This document shows positions 9,649 through 16,940 of a stretch of DNA of 24,626 bases, piece after piece. Source of the DNA: DASVSE01 sp036399715 (GTDB taxonomy: Bacteria > Bacteroidota > Rhodothermia > Rhodothermales > Rubricoccaceae); NCBI GenBank assembly GCA_036399715.1, contig DASWMO010000268.1, positions 1 to 24,626 of the forward strand. The letters run 5' to 3'. Within the stretch, counting starts at the first letter, position 1, and every line of letters starts with the position of its first letter. The notes beneath the pieces are model-generated. The model ran no database searches. It was not told where the DNA came from and was given only the letters and a program-made list of their open reading frames with translations. The position numbers were made by a program, and so were the translations under genes.

Positions 9649-9656
9649 TATCTTGG
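9649..9656 (+). promoter_or_regulatory. Candidate -7 element for the glycosyltransferase gene
   Basis: TATCTTGG differs by one base from the Bacteroidota -7 consensus TAnnTTTG. It lies only 5 nt before the ATG at 9662, so either the transcript is nearly leaderless or translation starts further in, for example at GTG 9719 or GTG 9740. Confidence 0.3.
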
Positions 9657-9661
9657 CGGCC

Positions 9662-11770
9662 ATGTCCCGAACGTCAGCACGCACACGCACCTCTGCACCG
9701 CCTGCCACGCCGGCTCTGGTGGCCGCGCAGACCGTCGACGTGTCGGTCGTGATCGTGACGTACAACGTCCGCGAGTTTCTGGAGCAGGCCATCGAGTCAG
9801 TCGAGCGCGCCTCGGGCGGGCTGACGGTCGAGACGTTCGTCGTCGACAACGACTCGGCCGACGGGACGGCCGCGCGCGTCCGCGAGCGCTTTCCCGACGT
9901 GCGCCTGATCGCCAACGAGGCCAACGTCGGCTTCGCGACGGCCAACAACCAGGCCATCCGCGAGGCGCGCGGGCGCTACGTGCTCGTCCTCAACCCGGAC
10001 ACGCTCTTACAGGAGGACACGCTCCGCACGCTCGTCTCCTTTATGGACGCGCGGCCGAGCGCCGGGGCCGTCGGGCCGCGCATCCTCAACCCCGACGGCA
10101 CGTTCGCGCCCGAGAGCCGCCGCTCGTTCCCAACGCCGGCCGTTGCGTTCTACCGCATCTCGGGCCTCGGCCGGCTCTTCCCGAAGAGCGCGCGCTTCGG
10201 GCGCTACAACCTCTCCCACGTATCGCCGGACCAGGGCGGCGAGGTGGACGCGCTGAGCGGCTCGTGCATGATGGTCCGGCGCGCGGCCGTTCTGGCAGAC
10301 GAGGACGTGGAGACGGGGCGAGGGCCGGCTCCTTCGCGGGTGAGTGGTTCGGGCTCACGGTCGCCGTCTCCTGCTCGTCATCCGGCGGGCCTGCTGGACG
10401 AGAACTTTTTCATGTACGGCGAGGACCTCGACTGGTGCTACCGCATCCAGCAGGCCGGGTGGCGCATCCACTACACGCCGCGGACGCAGATCATCCACTA
10501 CAAGGGCGAGAGCACCAAGAAGGGCGACCTCCGCTATGTGCTCCTGTTCTACGGCGCGATGCTGCGCTTCGTCGAGAAGCACGTCCGCCGGCCGGATGCC
10601 GGGCGCGGCGAGCGGCTCGCATCGCAGTTGCTTGCCGTCGGGCTGCGCGCAGGCATCGTCGTCCGCGGCGCCGTCGCCGCTCTGGGACGGATGGGTCGGG
10701 CCGTTGCCGGGCCGCTCGCGGACGTCGCACTCGCGTGGGCCGCGCTGGCCGCCGCGGCGGCGCTGTGGGCGCGAGCGGACGGATTTGCGTTCAGCGCGGG
10801 CTACTACAGCCTCGTGCTGCCTATCTATGCCGTCCTGCTTGCCCTCGCGGTCCGCGTTGCGCGCGGGCGGCTCCGGGCCGTTGCGGCGGGCACGGTCGGT
10901 GCGGTTCTGACGGTCGCGGCGGCGGCATTCTTCGTGCCCTCGATCGCGTTCAGCCGCGCGGCGGTTCTCCTCGGCTACGCGGCGGCAGCCGTCCTCCTGA
11001 TGGCATGGCGGGTGGCACGGGGCCGCAAGAGCATCGGGCCGAGGCGCGTGCTCGTCGTCGGCTCCGTCGCCGAGGCCGAACGCCTGCGGCGCCTCGTCGC
11101 TGCGCCCGGACGGGCACCGGTGACAGTCGTCGGGTACGTTGCGGCGCGGCCCGACGCCGCCGAGGCCGACGCCCCGCCGTATGCCGGCCCGCCGCGCCAG
11201 ATCCGCGACCTCGCGCGCCTGCACGCCGTCCACGAAGTCGTCTTCGCGGCCGACAGCCTCACCAACACGGCCATCCTCGACGGCATGCGCGCCCTGCGCG
11301 ACGTGCCGGTCCACCTCAAGATTCTCGCCTCGGGTCGCGACCGCATCATCGGCAAGGCGTCCGTGGAGGACGTCTCGGCGCCGCTGCTGGACGCCGAGCG
11401 GGCCGTCGCGCCGCTGCGCCGCGGGCGGCGGGCCGCCGAGGTGCCCATCGCCCTGCTGGTGCTCGTGCTCTCGCCTGCGCTGCGCCTCGCCGCGCGCGTG
11501 GCACCGGGCGTGCGGACGCGCCGTGCCGCCGCCTTCGCAGGCCGGATGCCGGACGTGCTCGCGGGCCGTGTCGCGCTCGTCGGCGTGGACCCGTCGCGGG
11601 CGCTGCCGCCGCCGGCGTGGGGTCTCGCACCGGGCATCGTGTCCGTCCTAGACACGCTCGCGGCGCCGCCGGCGACGATCGCCGAGGCACACCGGGCGTA
11701 CTGGTTCTACGCGCGGCACCAGTCGGCCGGGCTGGACCTCCAGATTCTCTGGCGCGCGCTCACCCGCTGA
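9662..11770 (+). CDS. Family 2 glycosyltransferase fused to a degenerate polyprenyl-phosphate sugar transferase
   Basis: This is a 702-residue two-part protein, probably for cell-surface polysaccharide assembly. Residues 27-290 are a GT2 (rhamnosyltransferase-like) domain with VSVVIVTYN (28-36), the VDND motif (61-64), NPDT (111-114) and the acid cluster MYGEDLDW (251-258). Four membrane helices follow (about 352-450). Next comes a Rossmann-like segment starting RRVLVVGS (461-468), as in the N-terminal half of WbaP/WcaJ-type enzymes. After residue 590 only remnants of the sugar transferase domain remain: a helix at 594-612, then LAGRVALVG and GLAPGIV, and a final LDLQILWRAL. The catalytic basic/KFRTM-type core between them is missing. 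The GT2 domain is interrupted near 213-242 by a Ser/Pro/Arg-rich insert encoded by palindromic DNA. The start is uncertain: ATG 9662 was taken, GTG 9719 or 9740 are alternatives. It is divergent from the MATE gene. Confidence 0.82.
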   Translation: MSRTSARTRTSAPPATPALVAAQTVDVSVVIVTYNVREFLEQAIESVERASGGLTVETFVVDNDSADGTAARVRERFPDVRLIANEANVGFATANNQAIREARGRYVLVLNPDTLLQEDTLRTLVSFMDARPSAGAVGPRILNPDGTFAPESRRSFPTPAVAFYRISGLGRLFPKSARFGRYNLSHVSPDQGGEVDALSGSCMMVRRAAVLADEDVETGRGPAPSRVSGSGSRSPSPARHPAGLLDENFFMYGEDLDWCYRIQQAGWRIHYTPRTQIIHYKGESTKKGDLRYVLLFYGAMLRFVEKHVRRPDAGRGERLASQLLAVGLRAGIVVRGAVAALGRMGRAVAGPLADVALAWAALAAAAALWARADGFAFSAGYYSLVLPIYAVLLALAVRVARGRLRAVAAGTVGAVLTVAAAAFFVPSIAFSRAAVLLGYAAAAVLLMAWRVARGRKSIGPRRVLVVGSVAEAERLRRLVAAPGRAPVTVVGYVAARPDAAEADAPPYAGPPRQIRDLARLHAVHEVVFAADSLTNTAILDGMRALRDVPVHLKILASGRDRIIGKASVEDVSAPLLDAERAVAPLRRGRRAAEVPIALLVLVLSPALRLAARVAPGVRTRRAAAFAGRMPDVLAGRVALVGVDPSRALPPPAWGLAPGIVSVLDTLAAPPATIAEAHRAYWFYARHQSAGLDLQILWRALTR
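10298..10379. repeat. Palindromic element inserted in frame within the glycosyltransferase gene
   Basis: The ends pair as GACGAG (10298-10303) with CTCGTC (10374-10379) and GGAGACGG (10309-10316) with CCGTCTCC (10364-10371). Two further hairpins lie inside: GCGAGGG (10318-10324) with CCTTCGC (10331-10337, one G-T pair), and GTGAG (10340-10344) with CTCAC (10354-10358). The whole folds as a three-way junction. It encodes about 27 residues rich in Ser, Pro, Arg and Gly, at a point where GT2 proteins normally have only five to seven residues between MVRR and GLLDE. GACGAG recurs at 10397-10402, just past the element. Confidence 0.6.
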
Positions 11771-11808
11771 CGCGGTCAGCGGAGATTCGGGATCGCGCGG
11801 GGCTGCTC

Positions 11809-11835
11809 GGGCGCTGCCTATCTGGCGCAGCGCCC
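11809..11835 (+). terminator. Strong hairpin after the glycosyltransferase gene
   Basis: GGGCGCTGC (11809-11817) and GCAGCGCCC (11827-11835) form a perfect 9-bp stem over a 9-nt loop, 38 nt after the stop codon. Position and strength fit a transcription terminator. There is no clear T-run after it, so it could instead only stabilise the mRNA end. Confidence 0.4.
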
Positions 11836-11847
11836 GTCGCCCTCCCC

Positions 11848-11892
11848 GGTCCGGGTATTCCGGCGGTCAGGTCCGGGCTCGCCCGGCGGGTA
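11848..11892. repeat. Imperfect tandem repeat, two units of 22-23 bp
   Basis: Both units start with GGTCCGGG (11848-11855 and 11870-11877) and share CCGGCGG at the same relative place, with four or five differing bases between. The second unit also forms a hairpin with what follows: CCGGGCT (11873-11879) pairs with AGCCCGG (11892-11898). Confidence 0.4.
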
Positions 11893-11938
11893 GCCCGGTC
11901 CCGGCCGGGAGGAGTGGGCTAGTGTTTCCGCATTCGTA

Positions 11939-11960
11939 GAGGCGCGCCATGGCGCGTCTC
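11939..11960. repeat. 22-bp near-perfect palindrome
   Basis: GAGGCGCGCC and GGCGCGTCTC are complementary except for one G-T pair and are separated by AT. A two-base centre is too tight for a hairpin loop unless the end pairs open, so this looks more like a protein-binding site or a short mobile palindrome than a terminator. Confidence 0.35.
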
Positions 11961-12030
11961 CTCGGCGCTGGTCACGGTATGACGGTGGCCCCAGAGGGTG
12001 CCTCGCTCGAACCAGGTCCGGTGTCACGGC

Positions 12031-12060
12031 GGGTTCACCCAGCCGAACCCCGTACCTTCC
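12031..12060 (+). promoter_or_regulatory. Candidate accA promoter with adjacent inverted repeat
   Basis: TACCTTCC at 12053-12060 is TAnnTT-like and lies 26 nt before the accA ATG. Directly upstream, GGGTTC (12031-12036) and GAACCC (12045-12050) form a 6-bp inverted repeat with an 8-nt gap. The repeat would sit in the core promoter, where a repressor could act. No known fatty-acid regulator motif was recognised. Confidence 0.3.
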
Positions 12061-12086
12061 GCGCTCCGCCCGACGCACCCCGACCC

Positions 12087-13076
12087 ATGGCTCACCTGCT
12101 CGACTTCGAGAAGCCCCTCGCCGACCTCGAAGCCAAACTCCAGGAGCTCCGCCGCTTCGAGGCCGACGACGGGACGGTCGACCTGTCGCAGCAGATCGAG
12201 GCGCTCGAAACGCGCGTCGAGACGCTCCGGACGTCCATCTACCGCGGGCTGACGCGCTGGCAGCGCGTCCAGATCGCGCGCCACCCGGAGCGGCCGTACA
12301 CGCTGGACTACATCGAGGCGCTCACCGAGGGCTTCGTCGAACTCAAAGGCGACCGCCTCTTCGCCGACGACCCGGCGCTCGTCGGCGGCCTGACGCGGTT
12401 CGTGGGCTCGCGCTACGGCGGCGCGGACCGCTCGGTCGTCGTGCTCGGCCACCAGAAGGGCCGTGACACGAACCAGCGCAAGGAGCGGCGCTTCGGGATG
12501 CCCAACCCGGAGGGCTACCGCAAAGCGCTCCGCCTGATGGAGACCGCGGCCAAGTTCGGCCGGCCCGTGATCACGTTCCTCGACACGCCCGGCGCGTACC
12601 CCGGACTCGAAGCCGAGGAGCGCGGGCAGGCCGAGGCCATCGCGCGCAACCTGCTCGTGATGGCGCGCCTGCCCGTCCCGATCGTCGTCGTGGTCATCGG
12701 CGAGGGCGCCTCCGGCGGCGCGCTCGGCATCGGCGTCGGGGACCGCATTCTGATGCTGGAGAACGCGTGGTACTCGGTGATCTCGCCCGAGTCGTGCTCG
12801 TCGATCCTGTGGCGCAACTGGGACCACAAGGAGGACGCGGCGCGCGCGCTGAAGCTCTCCGCGACAGATCTCATCGAGCAGGGCATCGTCGATGAGGTCG
12901 TCCCGGAGCCGACCGGCGGCGCGCACCGCAACACGGCCGCCGCCTTCGACGCCGTCGGGCACGCCATCGCGGCCGCCCTCGACGCGCTCGCGGCCGAGCC
13001 GACCGACGCGCTCCTCGCGGCCCGCCTCGCCAAGTTCGACGCCATGGGCGCCTTCGCCGAGGGCGCCGAGGCGTGA
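12087..13076 (+). CDS. accA: Acetyl-CoA carboxylase carboxyltransferase subunit alpha
   Basis: This is a 329-residue AccA, the cytoplasmic subunit that with AccD moves the carboxyl group from carboxybiotin-BCCP to acetyl-CoA, making malonyl-CoA for fatty acid synthesis. The N-terminal helical region MAHLLDFEKPL with ELR and alternating charged residues (1-60) is typical. The crotonase-fold core contains FLDTPGAYPGLEAEERGQ (164-181) and the oxyanion-type GASGGALGIG (207-216). The conserved SPESCSSILWRNWDH segment follows. Length matches the usual 315-330. ATG 12087 is chosen because it gives the standard N-terminus. accD is not in this window, which is common. The gene heads a long same-strand run, but the next genes are 10 bp or more away and of different function, so AccA may simply be the first gene of the transcript. 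Confidence 0.97.
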   Translation: MAHLLDFEKPLADLEAKLQELRRFEADDGTVDLSQQIEALETRVETLRTSIYRGLTRWQRVQIARHPERPYTLDYIEALTEGFVELKGDRLFADDPALVGGLTRFVGSRYGGADRSVVVLGHQKGRDTNQRKERRFGMPNPEGYRKALRLMETAAKFGRPVITFLDTPGAYPGLEAEERGQAEAIARNLLVMARLPVPIVVVVIGEGASGGALGIGVGDRILMLENAWYSVISPESCSSILWRNWDHKEDAARALKLSATDLIEQGIVDEVVPEPTGGAHRNTAAAFDAVGHAIAAALDALAAEPTDALLAARLAKFDAMGAFAEGAEA

Positions 13077-13086
13077 CGCCGCTCGC

Positions 13087-13515
13087 ATGCTGACCTACGT
13101 CCACCGCCACCGCGTCCGCTACCGCGAGTGCGACCCGATGGGCGTCGTCTACCACACGCACTACCTCGACTGGTTCGAGGCGGCGCGGACCGAAGCCCTC
13201 CGCTCGGCGGGTGTCGCCTACGCGAGCCTCGAAGCCGACGGCGTGATCATGCCGGTCGTCGAAGCGACGATCCGCTACCATGGGTCGGCCCGCTACGACG
13301 ACGAGGTCGAGATCGAGGCCTCGTTCGCCGAGACGCCGCGCGTGCGCGTCCTGATCAGCTACGCCGTCCGGCGGGCTGGCGAGACGGCCGTCCTGGTTTC
13401 GGGAACGACCGTGCTGTGCTTCGTCGACGTCGCGCGCGGGCGGCCCGTCACCGCCCCGGCTGCCGTCGTCGAGGCGTTCCGCCGCGCCGAAGACGAGCGC
13501 CGGGGTGGCGCCTGA
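13087..13515 (+). CDS. 4-hydroxybenzoyl-CoA thioesterase-like acyl-CoA thioesterase (YbgC/FadM type)
   Basis: This is a 142-residue single hot-dog domain enzyme, cytoplasmic, expected to hydrolyse acyl-CoA or aryl-CoA thioesters. The active-site segment near the N-terminus reads RECDPMGVVYHTHYLDWFE, with the catalytic-type Asp at 16 and His at 23, as in YbgC. Length is typical. The ATG at 13087 lies 10 bp after the accA stop. Its 3' end overlaps the next gene, the FAD monooxygenase, by 11 bp, so the two are translationally coupled. Substrate cannot be fixed: YbgC-like enzymes act on short-chain or hydroxyacyl-CoAs, others on aromatic CoAs. The coupling to a hydroxylase would suit either. Confidence 0.88.
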   Translation: MLTYVHRHRVRYRECDPMGVVYHTHYLDWFEAARTEALRSAGVAYASLEADGVIMPVVEATIRYHGSARYDDEVEIEASFAETPRVRVLISYAVRRAGETAVLVSGTTVLCFVDVARGRPVTAPAAVVEAFRRAEDERRGGA

Positions 13516-15064
13516 TCCCGCCGCGTCGGGCGCGCCCGCGCCCGTCGCCATCGTCGGCCTCGGGCCGGTCGGGGCGGTCCTCGCGCTCGGGCTCGCCCAG
13601 GCGGGCGTGCCGGTCGTCGTGGTCGAGCGCGACCGGGCGCCGCACACGCTCCCGCGCGCGGCCCACCTAGACGACGACGCCCTGCGCGTTCTCGCCGGCC
13701 TGGGCGCCGGCATCGCCGAGGCGGTCGTCGCCGACGGACGCGCCATCGACGGCTTCCGCCTCGTCGACGCCCGCGGCCGGACGCTGCTCCACGCCCGCAA
13801 GCGCCTTCGGGTCGAGACGGGCTGGCCCGCGGCGACGCTCGTCCACCAGCCGACCGTCGAGCGCGCGCTCCGCGCGGCCCTCGCCGCAGCCCCAGGCGTC
13901 GAGATCCGACCGGGTCACACGGTCGAAGGCGTCGAAGCGGGCCCCGACGGTGCGGTCGTCCACGGGCAGGCGCCTGGCGGGCCGTTCGCGATCCCGGCGC
14001 GGTTCGTCGTCGGGTGCGACGGCGCGCGGAGCCGGGTCCGCGAGGCGATGGGCGCGCGCCTCGTCGGCGGGCGGTTCGAGGAGCCGTGGCTCGTTGTGGA
14101 TACGCTTCTACGCCGCGACGTGCCTCTCCCGACCGACCTGCTCCAGATCGCCGACGCGCGCCGGCCGGCGACCTTCGTGCCGTTTCCGGGCCGCCGCCGC
14201 CGGTGGGAATTCCGCCTGCGCTCAGGTGAAACGGCCGAGGCGATGACGCGCCCCGAGGCTGTTCGCGCGCTGCTCGCGCAGCACGTCGACCCCGACGCGG
14301 TGGAGGTCGAGCGGGCTGTCGTGTACACGTTCCACGATCTCGTCGCGCGCCCGTGGCGGCGCGGGCCGCTCCTGCTCGCCGGCGACGCGGCGCACCAGAT
14401 GCCGCCGTTTCTGGGCCAGGGCCTCGGCGCCGGGCTGCACGACGCCGCGACGCTCGCGTGGACGCTCGCGCTCGTCTGGCACGGCACGGCCGACGAGGCA
14501 CTGCTGGACGTGTTCGAGGCCGAGCGGCGGCCGCACGTCGAGGCGGTGACGCGGCTGGCGGTGCGTCTCGGGCGCCTCGTCTCGGCCGGCGGGATGGCGG
14601 TGCGGCTCCGCGACGCGGCCCTGCACGCCTCGGCCCGCGTCGGGCCCCTGCGGCGGCGCCTGCTAGCGATCCGTGCGCCCCTTCCCGACGTCCGGCCGGT
14701 CCTCGGCGTGCCGCCAGCGGTCGCGCGCGTCCCGAACACGCGCCTCGTCGGTCCAGACGGCGCCGAGGCGCGCTTCGATGGGTTACTCGGCCCACGGTTC
14801 GCCGTCGTCGGTGTGGGCGTGGACGCCCGGGCGTGGGCGGGCGCATCGGACGTGTGGACGCGCCTCGGGGCACAGTTCGTCACGGTCGGGGGACCGGGCG
14901 CGGGGGCGCAGACCGACCCGGACGGACACCTCGGGCGCTGGATCGGGCGCACGCCTGCAGTCGTCGTCGTCCGGCCCGACCGCCTCGCGTTTGGCGTCTA
15001 CGCCCCCAGCGACGGCGCCCGCGCCGCGGCCGACCTCCGCCGCGACCTGCGCCTCACCAGGTAG
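13505..15064 (+). CDS. FAD-dependent aromatic-type monooxygenase (MhpA-like)
   Basis: This is a 519-residue class A flavoprotein hydroxylase, using NAD(P)H and O2. The N-terminal Rossmann motif GLGPVG (18-23) ends with Glu 41 on strand 2, which binds the ribose of FAD. The second FAD motif, VVGCDGARSRVRE, lies near 170-182. The third, LLAGDAAHQMPPFLGQGLGAG, lies near 287-307. The MPPFLGQG form is typical of 3-(3-hydroxyphenyl)propionate hydroxylase (MhpA) and related polyketide and aromatic hydroxylases. A thioredoxin-like C-terminal domain, as in that family, fills about 400-519. The start is GTG 13505 inside the thioesterase end; no ATG is placed near enough to keep the FAD motif. The true substrate is unknown: aromatic acid breakdown and secondary-metabolite hydroxylation are both possible. 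A 7-bp hairpin follows the stop. Confidence 0.85.
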   Translation: MAPDPAASGAPAPVAIVGLGPVGAVLALGLAQAGVPVVVVERDRAPHTLPRAAHLDDDALRVLAGLGAGIAEAVVADGRAIDGFRLVDARGRTLLHARKRLRVETGWPAATLVHQPTVERALRAALAAAPGVEIRPGHTVEGVEAGPDGAVVHGQAPGGPFAIPARFVVGCDGARSRVREAMGARLVGGRFEEPWLVVDTLLRRDVPLPTDLLQIADARRPATFVPFPGRRRRWEFRLRSGETAEAMTRPEAVRALLAQHVDPDAVEVERAVVYTFHDLVARPWRRGPLLLAGDAAHQMPPFLGQGLGAGLHDAATLAWTLALVWHGTADEALLDVFEAERRPHVEAVTRLAVRLGRLVSAGGMAVRLRDAALHASARVGPLRRRLLAIRAPLPDVRPVLGVPPAVARVPNTRLVGPDGAEARFDGLLGPRFAVVGVGVDARAWAGASDVWTRLGAQFVTVGGPGAGAQTDPDGHLGRWIGRTPAVVVVRPDRLAFGVYAPSDGARAAADLRRDLRLTR

Positions 15065-15069
15065 CGGCC

Positions 15070-15094
15070 GAACCGGGCGGTGGCTCGCCGGTTC
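15070..15094 (+). terminator. Hairpin just after the monooxygenase stop
   Basis: GAACCGG (15070-15076) pairs with CCGGTTC (15088-15094), 5 nt after the stop codon. It lacks a T-run. It may mark an operon boundary or mRNA end before the reductase gene at 15119. Confidence 0.35.
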
Positions 15095-15118
15095 ACGCGC
15101 CTCCACGCTCCCGCCCCG

Positions 15119-16117
15119 ATGACTCCGTCGCACAAGCTCATCGCCACGCGCCTCTCGCCCCATTTCCGCGAGGTCGCCGAGGTCATCGAGGACAACGTCC
15201 CCGACCCTGGCCCCGGCGAGTTGCTCGTCCGCAACCGCTACGCCGGCGTCAACGCGACCGACGTCAACATCGCCGCCGGGCGCTACTCAGCAAACCCGAC
15301 GCTGCCACTCGACCTCGGCGCCGAGGCGGTCGGCATCGTCGAGGCCGTCGGCGAGGGCGTGACGGGATTTACGGTCGGGCAGGCCGTCGGGACGATGGGC
15401 GTCGGGGGCGGCTACCGCGAGGTGCAACTCGTCCAAGCGAAGCACGCCGTCCCGGTCCCCGAGGCGTCGCCCGAGTGGGTGTCGCTGTTCGTGAGCGGCC
15501 TGACGGCCTCGATCGGGCTGAGCGTGACGGGCGAGATGGCGACCGGCGAGACGGTTCTCGTGACCACCGCGGCCGGCGGGACGGGCCAGTACGCCGTCCA
15601 GCTCGCCAAACTCGCCGGCAACACGGTCATCGGGACGTGCGGCTCGGACGACAAGGCGGATTTTCTGCGCGCCATCGGCTGCGACCGGCCCGTCAACTAC
15701 CGGACGGAGGTCCTCGGCGACGTGCTCCGCGAGGCCGCGCCGCGCGGGCTGAACCTCGTCTACGAGTGCGTCGGCGGGGCGATGTTCGACACGGCCGTGC
15801 AGGCACTCGCGGTGGGCGGACGGCTCGTGAGCATCGGCTACGTCGGCGAGTACGTGGACGGCGTCGAGCGCGTGACCGCGCCGCGCGTGTACACGCATCT
15901 GCTCCAGAAGTCGGCGAGCGTCCGGGGCTTTTTCCTGCCCCACTTCGTGCGCCACTACCCCGAGCACCTCGCGCGGCTCGCCGGCCTGATGGCGAGTGGG
16001 AAGTTGCGCGTCGAGGTCGACCCGACCGTCTTCGAGGGCGTCGGCGCAGCCGTCGATGCGGTCGAGTACCTGCACAGCGGCCAGAGCCGCGGCAAGGTCG
16101 TCGTGCGGCTGTCCTGA
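15119..16117 (+). CDS. Zinc-less MDR-family NADPH-dependent reductase (PTGR3/ZADH2-like)
   Basis: This is a 332-residue medium-chain dehydrogenase/reductase of the quinone-oxidoreductase branch. It has a GroES-like N-terminal half with NRYAGVNATDVNIAAGRY near 39-56. The Rossmann half carries the nucleotide motif AAGGTGQYAVQLAK near 151-164. Zinc-ligand cysteines of alcohol dehydrogenases are absent, as in quinone and enone reductases. Similarity in layout to mammalian PTGR3 (ZADH2) suggests reduction of alpha,beta-unsaturated ketones, acyl chains or quinones with NADPH, in the cytoplasm. ATG 15119 is chosen; the open frame from GTG 15080 would read through the hairpin. It is followed 35 bp later by an SDR on the same strand, so both may act on the same carbonyl compounds. 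Confidence 0.85.
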   Translation: MTPSHKLIATRLSPHFREVAEVIEDNVPDPGPGELLVRNRYAGVNATDVNIAAGRYSANPTLPLDLGAEAVGIVEAVGEGVTGFTVGQAVGTMGVGGGYREVQLVQAKHAVPVPEASPEWVSLFVSGLTASIGLSVTGEMATGETVLVTTAAGGTGQYAVQLAKLAGNTVIGTCGSDDKADFLRAIGCDRPVNYRTEVLGDVLREAAPRGLNLVYECVGGAMFDTAVQALAVGGRLVSIGYVGEYVDGVERVTAPRVYTHLLQKSASVRGFFLPHFVRHYPEHLARLAGLMASGKLRVEVDPTVFEGVGAAVDAVEYLHSGQSRGKVVVRLS

Positions 16118-16145
16118 GCGCCCGAGGCGCCCCACCCTTTCTTCC
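16118..16145 (+). terminator. Short GC hairpin followed by a pyrimidine tract
   Basis: GCGCC (16118-16122) pairs with GGCGC (16126-16130) right after the reductase stop. The run CCCCACCCTTTCTTCC follows. This is closer to an intrinsic terminator than the other hairpins here, but the stem is only 5 bp and the next gene begins at 16153. Confidence 0.25.
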
Positions 16146-16152
16146 GATCCCG

Positions 16153-16938
16153 ATGCCCGACCTTCCCGCCGCGTTCGACCTCACCGGCAAAACCGCTATC
16201 GTCACCGGCGCGAGCCGCGGCATCGGGCGCGCGGTCGCCGAGGCGCTCGCTGCGGCCGGCGCAGCCGTCGTGCTCGCGAGCCGCACCCAGGTCGACCTCG
16301 ACGCCGTCGCCCACGCCATCACCGAGGCCGGCGGGAAGGCCCTCGCCGTCGCGGCGCACACGGGCTCGGACGAGGCCGTCGAGGCGCTCGTCGCCGCGGC
16401 CGTCGAGACGTTCGGCGGGGTCGACATCCTCGTCAACAACGCCGCGACGAACCCGCACTATGGCCCGACGCTTTCGGCCGACGGGGCGCAGTGGGACAAG
16501 ATCTTCGACGTCAACGTGAAGGGTTACGCTCGGACGATCCGGGCGGTCGCGCCGGTCATGGCCGCCCGCCGCGGTGGGAGCATCGTCAACGTGGCGTCCG
16601 TCGCCGGCGAGCGGCCCCTCCCGGGCATGGGCGTCTACTGCGTGAGCAAGGCGGCCGTGCTGATGCTCACCGACGTGCTCGCCGCCGAGCTTGCCCGCAA
16701 GGCAATCCGCGTCAATGCGCTCGTGCCGGGCTTCGTCAAGACGCAGTTCTCGCAGGTGCTGTGGGAGGACGAGGCCGCAGCGGCACGAACGTTCCAGCTC
16801 GTCCCGCTGCGGCGCATGGCTGAGCCCGAGGAACTCGGCCCGCTCGCGCTCTACCTCGCCTCCGACGCGTCGCGGTTCGTCACCGGCGCGCGCTTCCGCA
16901 TCGACGGCGGGCAACTCGTCGGCACGCCCGGCGCCTAG
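16153..16938 (+). CDS. SDR family oxidoreductase (glucose 1-dehydrogenase/FabG-like)
   Basis: This is a 261-residue classical short-chain dehydrogenase. The cofactor motif TGASRGIG lies at 18-25. Ser-Arg after the second strand (43-44) favours NADP(H) over NAD. NNAAT (95-99) is the family's structural Asn motif. The catalytic triad is Ser 149, Tyr 162 and Lys 166, in YCVSK. The fold continues to the usual C-terminal DGGQLVG. The substrate is a hydroxy/keto pair that sequence alone does not define; FabG-type 3-oxoacyl reduction or a sugar or hydroxyacyl alcohol are options. ATG 16153 gives the standard N-terminus; the frame is open far upstream only because of base composition. Downstream, a candidate promoter (16941-16951) precedes the cation transporter. 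Confidence 0.9.
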   Translation: MPDLPAAFDLTGKTAIVTGASRGIGRAVAEALAAAGAAVVLASRTQVDLDAVAHAITEAGGKALAVAAHTGSDEAVEALVAAAVETFGGVDILVNNAATNPHYGPTLSADGAQWDKIFDVNVKGYARTIRAVAPVMAARRGGSIVNVASVAGERPLPGMGVYCVSKAAVLMLTDVLAAELARKAIRVNALVPGFVKTQFSQVLWEDEAAAARTFQLVPLRRMAEPEELGPLALYLASDASRFVTGARFRIDGGQLVGTPGA

Positions 16939-16940
16939 GC

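Larger units (their letters stand above)
11771..12086. other. 316-bp non-coding spacer between the glycosyltransferase and accA
   Basis: No credible gene is seen here. The accA frame is open back to 11949, but those 46 residues have no family match and read through a palindrome. The spacer holds a strong hairpin (11809-11835), an imperfect tandem repeat (11848-11892), a long palindrome (11939-11960), and an inverted repeat next to a promoter candidate (12031-12060). A structured small RNA in 11800-11960 is possible but unproven. Confidence 0.6.

Noticed and set aside
10298..10379. tRNA gene, because the element folds with several arms and includes a GGTTCG-like loop
   Set aside because: Arm lengths, anticodon arm and T-loop (9 nt) do not fit a tRNA.
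10298..10402. Frameshift or pseudogene in the glycosyltransferase
   Set aside because: The extra segment keeps the reading frame and catalytic motifs continue after it, so the gene is not broken at this point.
9382..11922. 846-codon plus-strand frame overlapping the glycosyltransferase
   Set aside because: Arg/Gly-rich alternate frame with no family features; the GT2 motifs are in the other frame.
11949..12086. 46-residue N-terminal extension of AccA from ATG 11949
   Set aside because: It reads through a palindrome and promoter candidate and has no match to AccA N-termini; ATG 12087 gives the standard start.
14353..16152. Long N-terminal extension of the SDR frame
   Set aside because: It reads through the monooxygenase and reductase genes out of frame; the SDR has a normal N-terminus at 16153.
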